Below are positions 1 to 7,976 of a DNA stretch of 56,287 nt, in pieces. Where the stretch lies: contig NZ_JACJKN010000017.1 in the NCBI RefSeq assembly GCF_016900775.1, positions 1 to 56,287 of the forward strand. The letters run 5' to 3'. The notes beneath the pieces are model-generated. The model had not been told where the DNA came from. It made no database searches and saw only the letters and a list, made by a program, of their open reading frames with translations. The position numbers and the translations under genes are program-made. This DNA comes from Olsenella uli. GTDB lineage: Bacteria; Actinomycetota; Coriobacteriia; Coriobacteriales; Atopobiaceae. Positions within the stretch are counted from its first letter, which is position 1. Every line of letters begins with the position of its first letter.

Positions 1-19
1 AGATGTGTATAAGAGACAG
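1..19. other. Tn5/Nextera mosaic-end adapter (artefact)
   Basis: The first 19 bases, AGATGTGTATAAGAGACAG, are identical to the Tn5 transposase mosaic end used in tagmentation libraries. This is untrimmed adapter, not genome sequence, so the real insert starts at about base 20. Residues translated from these bases do not belong to the flanking gene. Confidence 0.97.
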
Positions 20-257
20 GCGCCGGAGCGGCCGGGCGGGGCCGCGGCGCGGCCGCACGGCCCGTCGCGGGGGGCCGGAACGCCTTGGCGGGCTTGGGGG
101 CCTTGGGCCTGGGCGCCTTGGCGGGCCTGGGGGCCTTCGTGCGCCGCGGCGCGCCGCCCGTCCTTCTCGCAGCCCCGCCGCGGGGCTGCCCGGAGGGCGC
201 GGGGGCTATCGGGGACTTCTGGCGCGGCGTCGGCCGCATGCCCGGGTTTCTCGCCAT
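20..257 (-). CDS. Probable FtsQ/DivIB-type division protein, N-terminal fragment
   Basis: An open frame starts at ATG 257, 9 nt after the murB stop, and runs off the contig start without a stop. The roughly 79 visible residues are a proline, alanine, arginine and lysine-rich tail with repeated KAPRPAK/PKAPKPAK blocks and no membrane segment yet. In many Gram-positive and actinobacterial dcw clusters the gene after murB is ftsQ/divIB, whose product has a basic, disordered cytoplasmic N-terminus before a single membrane helix and POTRA domain. Name and function are inferred from position and composition only, because the diagnostic domains lie off the contig. An internal ATG at 239 is an alternative start. 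Confidence 0.5.
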
Positions 258-266
258 CTCTTTGCC

Positions 267-1181
267 CTACGCCCCAAAGCCGAGGAGCTTGACCTCGCAG
301 GAGAGGTCCACCCCGTAGCGGGCGAGGACCTCGTCGTGCGCGCGGCCGATAAGCGTCACGACGTCGGCCGCCGTGGCGCCGCCGCGGTTGACGATGAAGT
401 TGGCGTGCTCGGGCGAGATCTGCGCGCCGCCGCACGTGGCCCCCTTGAGCCCGCACGACTCGATGAGGATGCCGGCGGAGCGTTCGGGCGGGTTGCGGAA
501 GACCGACCCGCAGCTCGGCGCGCCGAGCGGCTGGGCCTCCCGGCGGCGGCGCAGGCGCGCCTCCGTGTCCGCGGTGATCTCGGCGCGCGAGCCCGGCTCG
601 AGCGCGAGCGTGGCCTCGAGGATGATCTCCGAGGTGGGGATCGAGGTCGAGCGGTAGCCCCACTCGATGTCGGACCCCTCGTAGCGGTGCAGGCCCTCCC
701 CCGGGCGCAGGACCACGAGGTCGCGGACGCGCCGGCCGATCCACTCGTGCCGCGTTCCGGCGTCCATGGAGACCGCCCCGCCCACCGTGCCGGGGATGCC
801 CACGCAGAACTCGAGGCCCGAGAGGCCCGCCTTGAGGGCCTCGTTGACCACCTTGGAGAGCGCGGCGCCGGCGCCGGCGGTGACGGTGCCGTCCTCCCCG
901 ATCGCGACGCGGGAGAACTCGTCGTCGAGCGTGATGACGCAGCCGTCGTAGCCCCGGTCGGCAACGAGCAGGTTGGAGCCCTTGCCCACGATGACCCAGT
1001 CGACGTGCTCGGCCTTGAGAACCGCCACCGTGCGCGCGAGCGCGGCGTAGCTGTGGGCGGCGACGAACAGGGCCGCCGGCCCGCCGATGCGGTAGGTGGT
1101 CCGGCGCGAGAGGCGCTCGTCGCGCCGGACGTCGGCGTCGATGGCGCCCGAGAGGGTCATGTACGCGTTGAAGACGCTCAC
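267..1181 (-). CDS. murB: UDP-N-acetylenolpyruvoylglucosamine reductase MurB
   Basis: MurB is the FAD- and NADPH-dependent reductase that converts UDP-GlcNAc-enolpyruvate to UDP-MurNAc, the second committed step of cytoplasmic peptidoglycan precursor synthesis. The 304-residue product shows the FAD-binding signatures RIGGPA, VGKGSNLLV and GIPGTVGGAV, the catalytic-serine block CGSVFRNP, and SPEHANFIVN. A Glu in the C-terminal CEVKLLG segment matches the family's second catalytic residue. The chosen GTG start overlaps the murC stop by four bases (GTGA), which suggests translational coupling; an ATG seven codons inside (1160) is possible. Length is normal for the family. Confidence 0.95.
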   Translation of the reverse strand: MSVFNAYMTLSGAIDADVRRDERLSRRTTYRIGGPAALFVAAHSYAALARTVAVLKAEHVDWVIVGKGSNLLVADRGYDGCVITLDDEFSRVAIGEDGTVTAGAGAALSKVVNEALKAGLSGLEFCVGIPGTVGGAVSMDAGTRHEWIGRRVRDLVVLRPGEGLHRYEGSDIEWGYRSTSIPTSEIILEATLALEPGSRAEITADTEARLRRRREAQPLGAPSCGSVFRNPPERSAGILIESCGLKGATCGGAQISPEHANFIVNRGGATAADVVTLIGRAHDEVLARYGVDLSCEVKLLGFGA

Positions 1182-2590
1182 GAGGCGCGACCGCCCTCCC
1201 GCTCGCGCATGGCCTCGATGAAGGCAGGGCCCATCGAGGTGACGTCCCCCGCGCCCTGCGTGATGAGCAGGTCGCCGGGGCGGACGAGGTCGCAGAGCTC
1301 CTCGACGAGCTGGCGGCGGTTGGGAACGTAGGCCACGTCCGCCACGTGCCCGTTGCGCTGCACCGAGGAGACGATCGTCTTGCCGGAGACCCCGGGGATG
1401 GGCATCTCGCCGGCGGAGAAGACGTCCATGACGCGCAGGACGTCGGCGTGGTCGAAGGCGGAGCCGAACTCCTCGGCGAGGTTCTGGGTGCGCGTGTAGC
1501 GGTGCGGCTGGAAGACGCAGACGATGCGCTCGAACGGCAGGTCGGCAGCTGCGGAGAGGGTCGCCGCCACCTCGGTGGGGTGGTGGCCGTAGTCGTCCAC
1601 GACGGTCACGCCGGCGACGTCGCCCACGTGGGTGAAGCGGCGGCGCGCCCCCTTGAACTGGGAGAGCGCTGCGGCGGCGGCATGCTCGTCGAGGCCCAGG
1701 ACCGAGGCCACGGCGATGGCCGCGGTGGCGTTGGCCATGTTGTGGCGCCCGGGGTTGGCGCTGATGGTCACCGCGACCTCGCCGCCGGAGGGCAGGCGCA
1801 CGGAGAAGGAGCTCTCCAGGTGGTGAGCCGCCTCGCCGGGCACGCAGACGAAGTCGCACGCGGGGTCGAAGCCGTAGGTCACCACGCGCCTGCCGGTCGA
1901 GCGCGCGAGCTCGACGACGTGCGCCACGTCGCCGTTCACCACGACCGTCCCCTCCTCGCCCACGAGGCCCATGAAGGTGCAGAAGGTCCGCTCGAGGTTC
2001 TCGAGGGTGCCGTAGTGGTCGAGGTGGTCCGCCTCGATGTTGGTGACCACCACGACGCTGGGGTTGAGGTAGAGGAAGGAGCCGTCGGACTCGTCCGCCT
2101 CGCACACGAAGTGCTCGCCCGCGCCGTTGCGGCCGTTGGTGTCATAGCCCTCCACGACGCCGCCGATGAGGAAGGACGGGTCGAGGCCCATCTTGTCGAG
2201 CATCGTGGCCACCATCGAGGAGGTCGTCGTCTTGCCGTGCGTCCCGGCCACGGCGACGGTGCGCTGGGTGCCCGAGAGCCACGAGAGCATCTTGGCGCGC
2301 GGCCAGATGGGGATGCCCAGCTCGCGGGCGCGGACGACCTCGGGATTGGTGTCGGGGATGGCCGTGGAGGTGACCACGACCTGCGGCGAGGCCGCGTCGA
2401 TCGTGGCGGCCGCGTGGCCCACGGTGACGTCGATGCCGGCCGCCTCGAGCTCGCGCACGTAGTGGGAGCTCTTGAGGTCGGACCCGGTGACGCGGCAGCC
2501 GCGCTCGTGCAGCACGAGCGCGATGCCGCTCATGCCGGCGCCCCCGATCCCGATGAAGTGGGCGCTCGTGACGTTCTCGATCTCTGCCAT
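1178..2590 (-). CDS. murC: UDP-N-acetylmuramate--L-alanine ligase MurC
   Basis: MurC is the ATP-dependent ligase that adds L-alanine to UDP-MurNAc and starts the stem peptide. The 470-residue protein has the N-terminal nucleotide-sugar-binding GIGGAGMSG motif, the P-loop GTHGKTTT at about 116-123, the central HNMANATAA segment and DDYGHHPTEV, all typical of MurC rather than MurD/E/F. The start is ATG 2590 behind a GGAGGG ribosome site six bases upstream; a TTG one codon earlier is unlikely. It is separated from murG by about 300 bp of repeat-rich DNA, the largest gap inside this dcw cluster. Confidence 0.97.
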   Translation of the reverse strand: MAEIENVTSAHFIGIGGAGMSGIALVLHERGCRVTGSDLKSSHYVRELEAAGIDVTVGHAAATIDAASPQVVVTSTAIPDTNPEVVRARELGIPIWPRAKMLSWLSGTQRTVAVAGTHGKTTTSSMVATMLDKMGLDPSFLIGGVVEGYDTNGRNGAGEHFVCEADESDGSFLYLNPSVVVVTNIEADHLDHYGTLENLERTFCTFMGLVGEEGTVVVNGDVAHVVELARSTGRRVVTYGFDPACDFVCVPGEAAHHLESSFSVRLPSGGEVAVTISANPGRHNMANATAAIAVASVLGLDEHAAAAALSQFKGARRRFTHVGDVAGVTVVDDYGHHPTEVAATLSAAADLPFERIVCVFQPHRYTRTQNLAEEFGSAFDHADVLRVMDVFSAGEMPIPGVSGKTIVSSVQRNGHVADVAYVPNRRQLVEELCDLVRPGDLLITQGAGDVTSMGPAFIEAMREREGGRAS

Positions 2591-2713
2591 CAAAACCCTC
2601 CGTGCTCATGGAACGGGCATCTCTCTCGACCCTCTACTGTAGCCGATGGGCGGCCCGGGGCGGGCGGCGCGCGACACTCTCCACTCCGTCTTCGGGGCGG
2701 CGGCCCCGCCCCC

Positions 2714-2725
2714 GTCCTTCTCGCC
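2714..2725 (+). repeat. Intergenic 12-mer GTCCTTCTCGCC
   Basis: This is one exact copy of the dispersed motif GTYCTTCTCGCC, found between murC and murG. It stands alone here, upstream of the 61-bp hairpin repeats. Confidence 0.8.
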
Positions 2726-2740
2726 CTGCCGGGACGAGGC

Positions 2741-2890
2741 GCGGGGCGTTCGCGACGTTCTGCGGCGCGGGACTGTCGCCGCGGCCCCGCGCGGCGGGCG
2801 TGCGGGGCGTTCGCGACGATTTACGGGGCAGAAACGTCGCGGCGGCCCCGCACAGAAACCCTGCGGGGCGTTCGCGACGTTTCACGGGGC
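2741..2890. repeat. Tandem 61-bp hairpin repeats, murG-murC gap
   Basis: GCGGGGCGTTCGCGACG occurs at 2741, 2802 and 2863, an exact 61-base period. In the first two units it is followed by a near-complementary arm ending in GGCCCCGC (for example CGTCGCGGCGGCCCCGC), so each full unit can fold into a long GC-rich hairpin. The third unit keeps only the left arm before the murG stop. The 306-base murG-murC gap (2591-2896) holds no credible gene. An mRNA-stabilising or attenuating structure, or an expanded intergenic repeat, are both possible. Confidence 0.85.
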
Positions 2891-2896
2891 GCGGCC

Positions 2897-4024
2897 TCAC
2901 GCGCGGGCGGCGGCCTCCACCTGGTCGGCGAGCGCGGCGGCGGCGCGGGCCTGCCCGAGCCCACGGGCGGCGGCGCGCATGGCGTCGCGGCGGGCCGGGT
3001 CGTCCACGAGCCCCAGGAGCTCGTCGGCAAAGACGGGCTCGTCGATGCGGGAGTCGGCGAGAAGGACGGCGGCGCCGGCGTCCACGAGGAAGCGCGCGTT
3101 GGTGGTCTGGTGGTCGGCCGTGGCGTGCGGGTAGGGCACGAGCAGGCTCGGCACGGCGAGCGCGGCGATCTCCGCGATCGAGGAGGCGCCGGCGCGCGAA
3201 AGCACGAGGTCGGCCGCGGCGAGCGCCTGCCCCATGTTGGAGATGTAGGGCATCACGCGCCAGCGCAGCTGCTCGGCGGGCGTGAGCGCGAGGGCCGCGA
3301 CCGTCTCGTCGAAGCCGTCGGCGCCCGTGGAGTGCACGACGACGAGCCCCTCGCGCGAGAGGAGCTCCCGCTTGAGGCGGCAGACGCCCTCGTTGATGTG
3401 GGCGGCGCCGAGCGAGCCGCCAAAGACGAGCAGCATCGTCTCGTCGGGCCCCACCCCAAAGGCGGCGCGCCCCTCCGCGCGGCTCGCGCTGACCACGCTC
3501 CTGCGCACGGGGTTGCCGGTGAGCACCACGGCGGGCGGGCGCCCCCCCTCGCGCTCGAAGACCGCGCGCGCGGCCGGCACCGAGATGCACACGCTCGCCG
3601 CGTGCGGGGCGAGCGCCTTGTTGGCAAGGCCCGGCACCGAGTTCTGCTCGTGCAGCACGTAGGGGACGCCCAGGCGGTGGCAGCAGGTGAGCAGGGCCAT
3701 CTCCACGTAGGCGCCAAAGCCCACGGCCACGTCCGGCGCGCCCTCCTCCGAGAAGCGCCGCGCGATCTTGGACTGCGCACGCCGCATGCGCCAGAGCGAG
3801 CTCGCGAGCGTCCAGGGGCGCGCGCGGTCGAAGCCCGAGACCACCACGGGCACGAGCTCGAAGCCCGCCTCGGGCACGAGCCGGCCCTCGAGCTTGGCCT
3901 GCTGCCCGAAGAACCTCACGTGGTGGCCGCGGTCGCGCAGCTCCTCGGCGAGCGCGAGCGCGGGGTTGATGTGGCCGGCCGTCCCGCCCGCGGCGATGGC
4001 GACCTCGAGGGTGCGCTGGGACAT
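2897..4024 (-). CDS. murG: Undecaprenyl-PP-MurNAc-pentapeptide GlcNAc transferase MurG
   Basis: MurG transfers GlcNAc from UDP-GlcNAc to lipid I, forming lipid II at the inner face of the membrane. The 375-residue GT28 protein has the N-terminal loop GGTAGHINPA, the lipid/acceptor region VGFGAYVE, HEQNSVPG, and the C-terminal donor-binding FGGSLGA and LSRAGASSIAE motifs. The ATG at 4024 has a GGAGGAG site five bases upstream. It follows ftsW after eight bases, so the two are almost certainly co-translated. Length and motifs are normal. Confidence 0.97.
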   Translation of the reverse strand: MSQRTLEVAIAAGGTAGHINPALALAEELRDRGHHVRFFGQQAKLEGRLVPEAGFELVPVVVSGFDRARPWTLASSLWRMRRAQSKIARRFSEEGAPDVAVGFGAYVEMALLTCCHRLGVPYVLHEQNSVPGLANKALAPHAASVCISVPAARAVFEREGGRPPAVVLTGNPVRRSVVSASRAEGRAAFGVGPDETMLLVFGGSLGAAHINEGVCRLKRELLSREGLVVVHSTGADGFDETVAALALTPAEQLRWRVMPYISNMGQALAAADLVLSRAGASSIAEIAALAVPSLLVPYPHATADHQTTNARFLVDAGAAVLLADSRIDEPVFADELLGLVDDPARRDAMRAAARGLGQARAAAALADQVEAAARA

Positions 4025-4032
4025 GTCTCCTC

Positions 4033-5508
4033 CTATCGTCTCCCCCTCGGGCCGCGCCGGCCGCGCAGGCGGTCCGCCGCGTCGGGCCCGAGGTCGACCC
4101 GTCTCCTGCCGCGCGCGTCGGTCGTCACCCGGCCCGCGGGGCGCTCCGCCCGGCGTCCGGCGCCCCGGCCCCGCGCGCCGCCGTCCATGACCGTGAGCCT
4201 CGGCCCCGCCCCGGGCGCCGCGGCGCGCTCCGAGCGCGGGCGCGGCTCCCCCACGAGCGAGAGCCCCGGTCCGCCGGCCGCGCCGTCCTCGACCTGCCAC
4301 GAGCGGCGCGCGCCGTCGTGGGCGGTCTCGGGCAGGTGCGAGTGGACGGAGACCGAGACGATCATGCCCACGAGCATGAGGCTCGCGATGACCGAGGAGC
4401 CGCCGTACGAGACGAGCGGGATCGGCTTTCCCGAGAGCGGGAAGATGCCGATGACGCCCGCCACGTTGAGCAGCATCTGAATCACGAGGATCGTGGTGCA
4501 GCCCGCCGCGATGAGCCGCCCCGCGAGGTCGGGGGCGTGCCGCGCGATCTGATAGCCCGCCCAGCCGAGCGCCGCGAAGCCCGCGAGCAGCCCGAGCGTG
4601 CCGAGAAGCCCGCACTCCTCGCCGATGACGGCGAAGATGAAGTCGTTGTGCGCCATGGGGAGGTAGGAGTACTTCTGCTTGGAAAAGCCAATCCCCACCC
4701 CGAAGAGCCCGCCCGTGCCGAAGGCGTAGAAGCCCTGGAGCAGCTGGTAGCCGTCCCCGAAGGGGTCCGACTCGGGGTTGAGCATCGTGAGCAGGCGCTG
4801 GCGCGAGTAGTCGTCCTTGAGCGAGAGGCCGAGGAAGGCGAGCAGGCCCAGGGCGAGAAAGCCGAGCAGGATGCGCTTGGGAACGCCGGCGAGGTAGCCC
4901 ATCGTGACGATGGTGATGCCGATGACCATCGTGGAGCCCTTGTCCGGCTGCAGGATGATGAGCACGACGGGAAGCCCCACGCCGATGCCCATGAGCTTGA
5001 CGAACTCGCCCCAGCCGAGCGTGCCCTCCTCGAAGTAGCGCTGCGCGAGGCTCGCCGCCACGAGCACGACGGAGATCTTCGCGAACTCCGAGGGCTGGAG
5101 CTGGAAGCCGCCGATGGCGATCCAGCGCGTGGCGCCGTAGGCGTCGCCGGCCGTGATGAAGACGAGCAGGAGCAGGCCTATCGTCACGGCCCAGATGAGG
5201 TTGATGAGCCGGTCGCTCCAGAAGTGGTAGTCCACCCGGGCGAGAAAGACCGCGAGCGCCACGCCCACCGCGCCGAAGAGCAGCTGGCGCTTGAGGTAGT
5301 AGGCCGCGTCCCCGAAGTCGGCGAGCGCCGTGACCGAGGAGGCGGAGTAGACCATGAGCAGGCCGAAGGCCAAGATCACGGCCGTGACGGCGATGAAGAC
5401 GAGCCGTGGCCGCATGAAGCGCTCGGGGACGCCGAAGAGGCCCTGCGCGCCGCCGCGTGCGCGCCCCTGCGCGCGCGGGGCCGGCGCGGGGCGCGCCCAG
5501 GCGGCCAC
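4033..5508 (-). CDS. ftsW: Septal peptidoglycan polymerase FtsW (SEDS)
   Basis: This SEDS-family glycosyltransferase polymerises lipid II at the septum with a class B PBP. About ten hydrophobic segments are visible, along with family signatures RWIAIGGFQLQPSEFAKI, the extracellular PESDPFGDGYQLLQ loop and SYGGSSVIASL near the C-terminus. The GTG start at 5508 lies one base after the murD stop, with an AGGGGGG site inside the end of murD. About 35 polar residues precede the first helix. A long Arg/Gly/Ala-rich tail of about 85 residues follows the last helix and looks disordered and cytoplasmic. An internal ATG near the first helix is a less likely start. Confidence 0.93.
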   Translation of the reverse strand: MAAWARPAPAPRAQGRARGGAQGLFGVPERFMRPRLVFIAVTAVILAFGLLMVYSASSVTALADFGDAAYYLKRQLLFGAVGVALAVFLARVDYHFWSDRLINLIWAVTIGLLLLVFITAGDAYGATRWIAIGGFQLQPSEFAKISVVLVAASLAQRYFEEGTLGWGEFVKLMGIGVGLPVVLIILQPDKGSTMVIGITIVTMGYLAGVPKRILLGFLALGLLAFLGLSLKDDYSRQRLLTMLNPESDPFGDGYQLLQGFYAFGTGGLFGVGIGFSKQKYSYLPMAHNDFIFAVIGEECGLLGTLGLLAGFAALGWAGYQIARHAPDLAGRLIAAGCTTILVIQMLLNVAGVIGIFPLSGKPIPLVSYGGSSVIASLMLVGMIVSVSVHSHLPETAHDGARRSWQVEDGAAGGPGLSLVGEPRPRSERAAAPGAGPRLTVMDGGARGRGAGRRAERPAGRVTTDARGRRRVDLGPDAADRLRGRRGPRGRR

Positions 5509-5509
5509 G

Positions 5510-6931
5510 CTAGGCCCCCCTCTCGCCGAGCTCGGCCACGAGCCGCTTGAAGAGGCGGCCGCGCTCGGCCATGTTGGAGAACTCGTCGAAGGACGAGCAG
5601 GCGGGCGAGAGCAGCACGACGTCGCCCGGGCGGGCGAGCCGGGCGGCCTCGGCGAAGGCCTCGCGCAGGTGCGGCGCGGAGACGACCTCGAGGCCGGCCC
5701 CGTCCTTCTCGCCGTCCTTCGCGCCCTCGAGGGCGCAGGCGATCCTGGGGCCCGCCTCGCCGAAGCAGACGGCCGCGCGGCACCGCCCACGCACCGCGGC
5801 GGCGAGCGAGGAGAGGTCGGTCATCTTGTCGTGGCCGCCGAGCAGCAGCACCACCGAGCCGGGAGAAAAGCCCGTGAGCGCCTTCTCGACGGCGTCGGTG
5901 TTGGTGGCCTTGGAGTCGTTGACGTAGCGCACCCCGGCGACGGTGCCCGCGGGCTCCAGCCGGTGCTCGATCGGCGAGAAGGACCTGAGCCCGCGGGCCA
6001 CGTCGGCGGCGGAGACGCCGAGCTCGAGCGCGACGGCCGAGGCGGCAAGCGCGTTCTCGGCGTTGTGCAGGCCAACGATCTTGAGGTCCGCCGCGCGGCA
6101 GAGCGCGCGCTCGGCGCCGTCGAGGCGCACCACGAGCTCGCCCGCGCGCAGGAAGGCGGCGCAGGGGCCGGCGGGCTCCTCGTGCACGGAGAGCCGGCAG
6201 ACGCGCAGGCCGCGCCCCTCCAGGCGCGCGGCCGCGGCGCGGCAGAGGGCGTCGTCGACGGAGACCACCGCGAGGTCGCCCGCGCCGAGGTTGGCGAAGG
6301 CGCGCTCCTTGGCGGCGGCGTAGGCCTCCATCGTGTGGTGCCACTCGAGGTGGTCGGGCGTAATGTTGAGCAGCACCGCGACGCGCGGGTGCAAAAGGCG
6401 CGTCGTGGCGAGCTGGAAGCTCGAGAGCTCGGCCACGAACCAGCCGCCCTCGGGCCGCGCGGGGAGGGCCTCGGTGGGCGGCGTGCCGATGTTGCCCACC
6501 GCCTCGGCGGGCAGACCCGCCTCGCCGAGCAGGTGCGCGGCGAGCGAGGTGGTGGTCGTCTTGCCGTTGGTGCCCGTGATGGCGACCCACCGCTCGGGGC
6601 TCTCGCGCCAGGCGAGCTCGGGCTCGCCCACGACCTCGGCTGCGCACGCGGCGGCGGAGCGGAAGAAGGCGGAGTCGACGGGGATGCCGGGCGACGCCAC
6701 GACGAGGTCGTAGCGGCCGGTCACCTCCTCGGTCCCGAGGACGCAGCGCACGCCGGCGCCCTCGAGCGCGCGCGTGCGCTCCCCCTCCGCGGACGCGGCG
6801 CCGCCGAAGAGCGTCACCGAGCGGGCGCGGAGCGGAACGAGCGACGCGAGGTAGCGGGCGGCGGACTCGCCGGTGCGGCCGAGCCCGAGCACGGCGACGT
6901 CGCCGAGATATGCCTGAGCGGTGGAACCCAT
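5510..6931 (-). CDS. murD: UDP-N-acetylmuramoylalanine--D-glutamate ligase MurD
   Basis: MurD adds D-glutamate to UDP-MurNAc-L-Ala. The 473-residue protein has the Rossmann-like LGLGRTGESAARYL N-terminus, the P-loop GTNGKTTT at 120-127, the ELSSFQL metal/ligand segment, NITPDHLEWH, and the C-terminal NDSKATNTDA and LLGGHDK motifs that distinguish MurD from its paralogues. The ATG at 6931 is used; the GGGGATGAG upstream can serve as ribosome site. It lies 13 bases after mraY in the same operon. A short charged insert (DGEKDG) is unremarkable. Confidence 0.97.
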   Translation of the reverse strand: MGSTAQAYLGDVAVLGLGRTGESAARYLASLVPLRARSVTLFGGAASAEGERTRALEGAGVRCVLGTEEVTGRYDLVVASPGIPVDSAFFRSAAACAAEVVGEPELAWRESPERWVAITGTNGKTTTTSLAAHLLGEAGLPAEAVGNIGTPPTEALPARPEGGWFVAELSSFQLATTRLLHPRVAVLLNITPDHLEWHHTMEAYAAAKERAFANLGAGDLAVVSVDDALCRAAAARLEGRGLRVCRLSVHEEPAGPCAAFLRAGELVVRLDGAERALCRAADLKIVGLHNAENALAASAVALELGVSAADVARGLRSFSPIEHRLEPAGTVAGVRYVNDSKATNTDAVEKALTGFSPGSVVLLLGGHDKMTDLSSLAAAVRGRCRAAVCFGEAGPRIACALEGAKDGEKDGAGLEVVSAPHLREAFAEAARLARPGDVVLLSPACSSFDEFSNMAERGRLFKRLVAELGERGA

Positions 6932-6944
6932 ATGAGCTCATCCC

Positions 6945-7976
6945 CTAGCCGAGCTGGAAGTACAGGGCAAAACCGAGGGCGGCGAAGGCCGCCGAGACGA
7001 TCCAGAAGCGGATGACGACCTTGTTCTCGGCCCACCCCATCTGCTCGAAGTGGTGGTGGATCGGCGTCATCAGGAAGACCCGGCGGCCGGTGAGCTTGAA
7101 GCTCGTGACCTGGATCATGACGGAGAGCGCCTCGCAGACGAACAGGCCCCCCATGATGAGCGAGGTGACCTCGGTCTTGGTGAGGACGGCGAGCGAGGCG
7201 AGCGCCGCGCCCAGGGCGAGCGAGCCGGTGTCCCCCATGAAGATGGAGGCGGGGTAGCAGTTGTGCCAGAGGAAGCCCACGCAGGCGCCCGCGATGGCGC
7301 CTGCGAAGATGGCGAGGTCGAGCTCGTTGTAGCGGTAGGCGGCCATCGCCATGAAGAGCATGACCACCATCGTGCAGCCGCCGGCGAGGCCGTCGAGGCC
7401 GTCGGTGAGGTTGACGGCGTTGGAGAGGCCCGCCATGAGCAGGAACACGAAGACGAGGTAGAGCCAGGGCACCGTCACCTCGGCGCCGCCCACGGGAAGC
7501 GTGGTGGAGAGGACGCCCAGGTCGAGCGAGAGGCCGCCCGGGAAGCGGACCTCCGGCGCGATGCCGCAGACGTTGACCGCCACGAGGCAAAACGCCACCG
7601 AGATGACGACGAGCCCCGCCATCTTCTGGGAGGGCGTGAGGCCGAGCGAGCGGCCGTGGGCCACCGACTCGATGTCGTCGAGCAGGCCGAGCGAGCCCGT
7701 GACGAGCGTCACCACGACGGCGAGCACGAGCGCCGGGGTCCACTGGGCGACGAGCCCGCAGGCGACGAGCACGCCCACGAGGATGATGATGCCGCCCATC
7801 GTGGGGGTGCCCTGCTTCACGAGGTGGCGCTGCGGGCCGTCGGCGCGGATCTGCTGGCCCACCCCCTCGTGGCGCATGAGTCGGATGAAGAGCGGCATGA
7901 GCGCGCAGGTCACCAGAGCCGCGATGCCGATGGCGAGAAATACCTGGTAGGTGGGATAGGCGGGATTTCCTATCAC
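6945..7976 (-). CDS. mraY: Phospho-MurNAc-pentapeptide transferase MraY
   Basis: MraY is the integral membrane enzyme that attaches phospho-MurNAc-pentapeptide to undecaprenyl phosphate, giving lipid I. The 343-residue protein has about ten membrane helices and the family motifs LLDDIESV with the catalytic aspartates, NLTDGLDGLAGG, MGDTGSLALG, and PIHHHFEQMGW near the C-terminus. The GTG start overlaps the murF stop by four bases (GTGA), the same coupling arrangement seen for murC/murB. No in-frame ATG gives a sensible N-terminus. Confidence 0.96.
   Translation of the reverse strand: MIGNPAYPTYQVFLAIGIAALVTCALMPLFIRLMRHEGVGQQIRADGPQRHLVKQGTPTMGGIIILVGVLVACGLVAQWTPALVLAVVVTLVTGSLGLLDDIESVAHGRSLGLTPSQKMAGLVVISVAFCLVAVNVCGIAPEVRFPGGLSLDLGVLSTTLPVGGAEVTVPWLYLVFVFLLMAGLSNAVNLTDGLDGLAGGCTMVVMLFMAMAAYRYNELDLAIFAGAIAGACVGFLWHNCYPASIFMGDTGSLALGAALASLAVLTKTEVTSLIMGGLFVCEALSVMIQVTSFKLTGRRVFLMTPIHHHFEQMGWAENKVVIRFWIVSAAFAALGFALYFQLG

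Noticed and set aside
1346-4480. Very long plus-strand open frame (about 1,044 codons) opposite murC, murG and ftsW
   Set aside because: It is antisense to clearly conserved genes and has the Gly/Ala/Arg/His/Glu-rich composition typical of empty frames in GC-rich DNA. Other examples, such as 49787-52849, were left out for the same reason.
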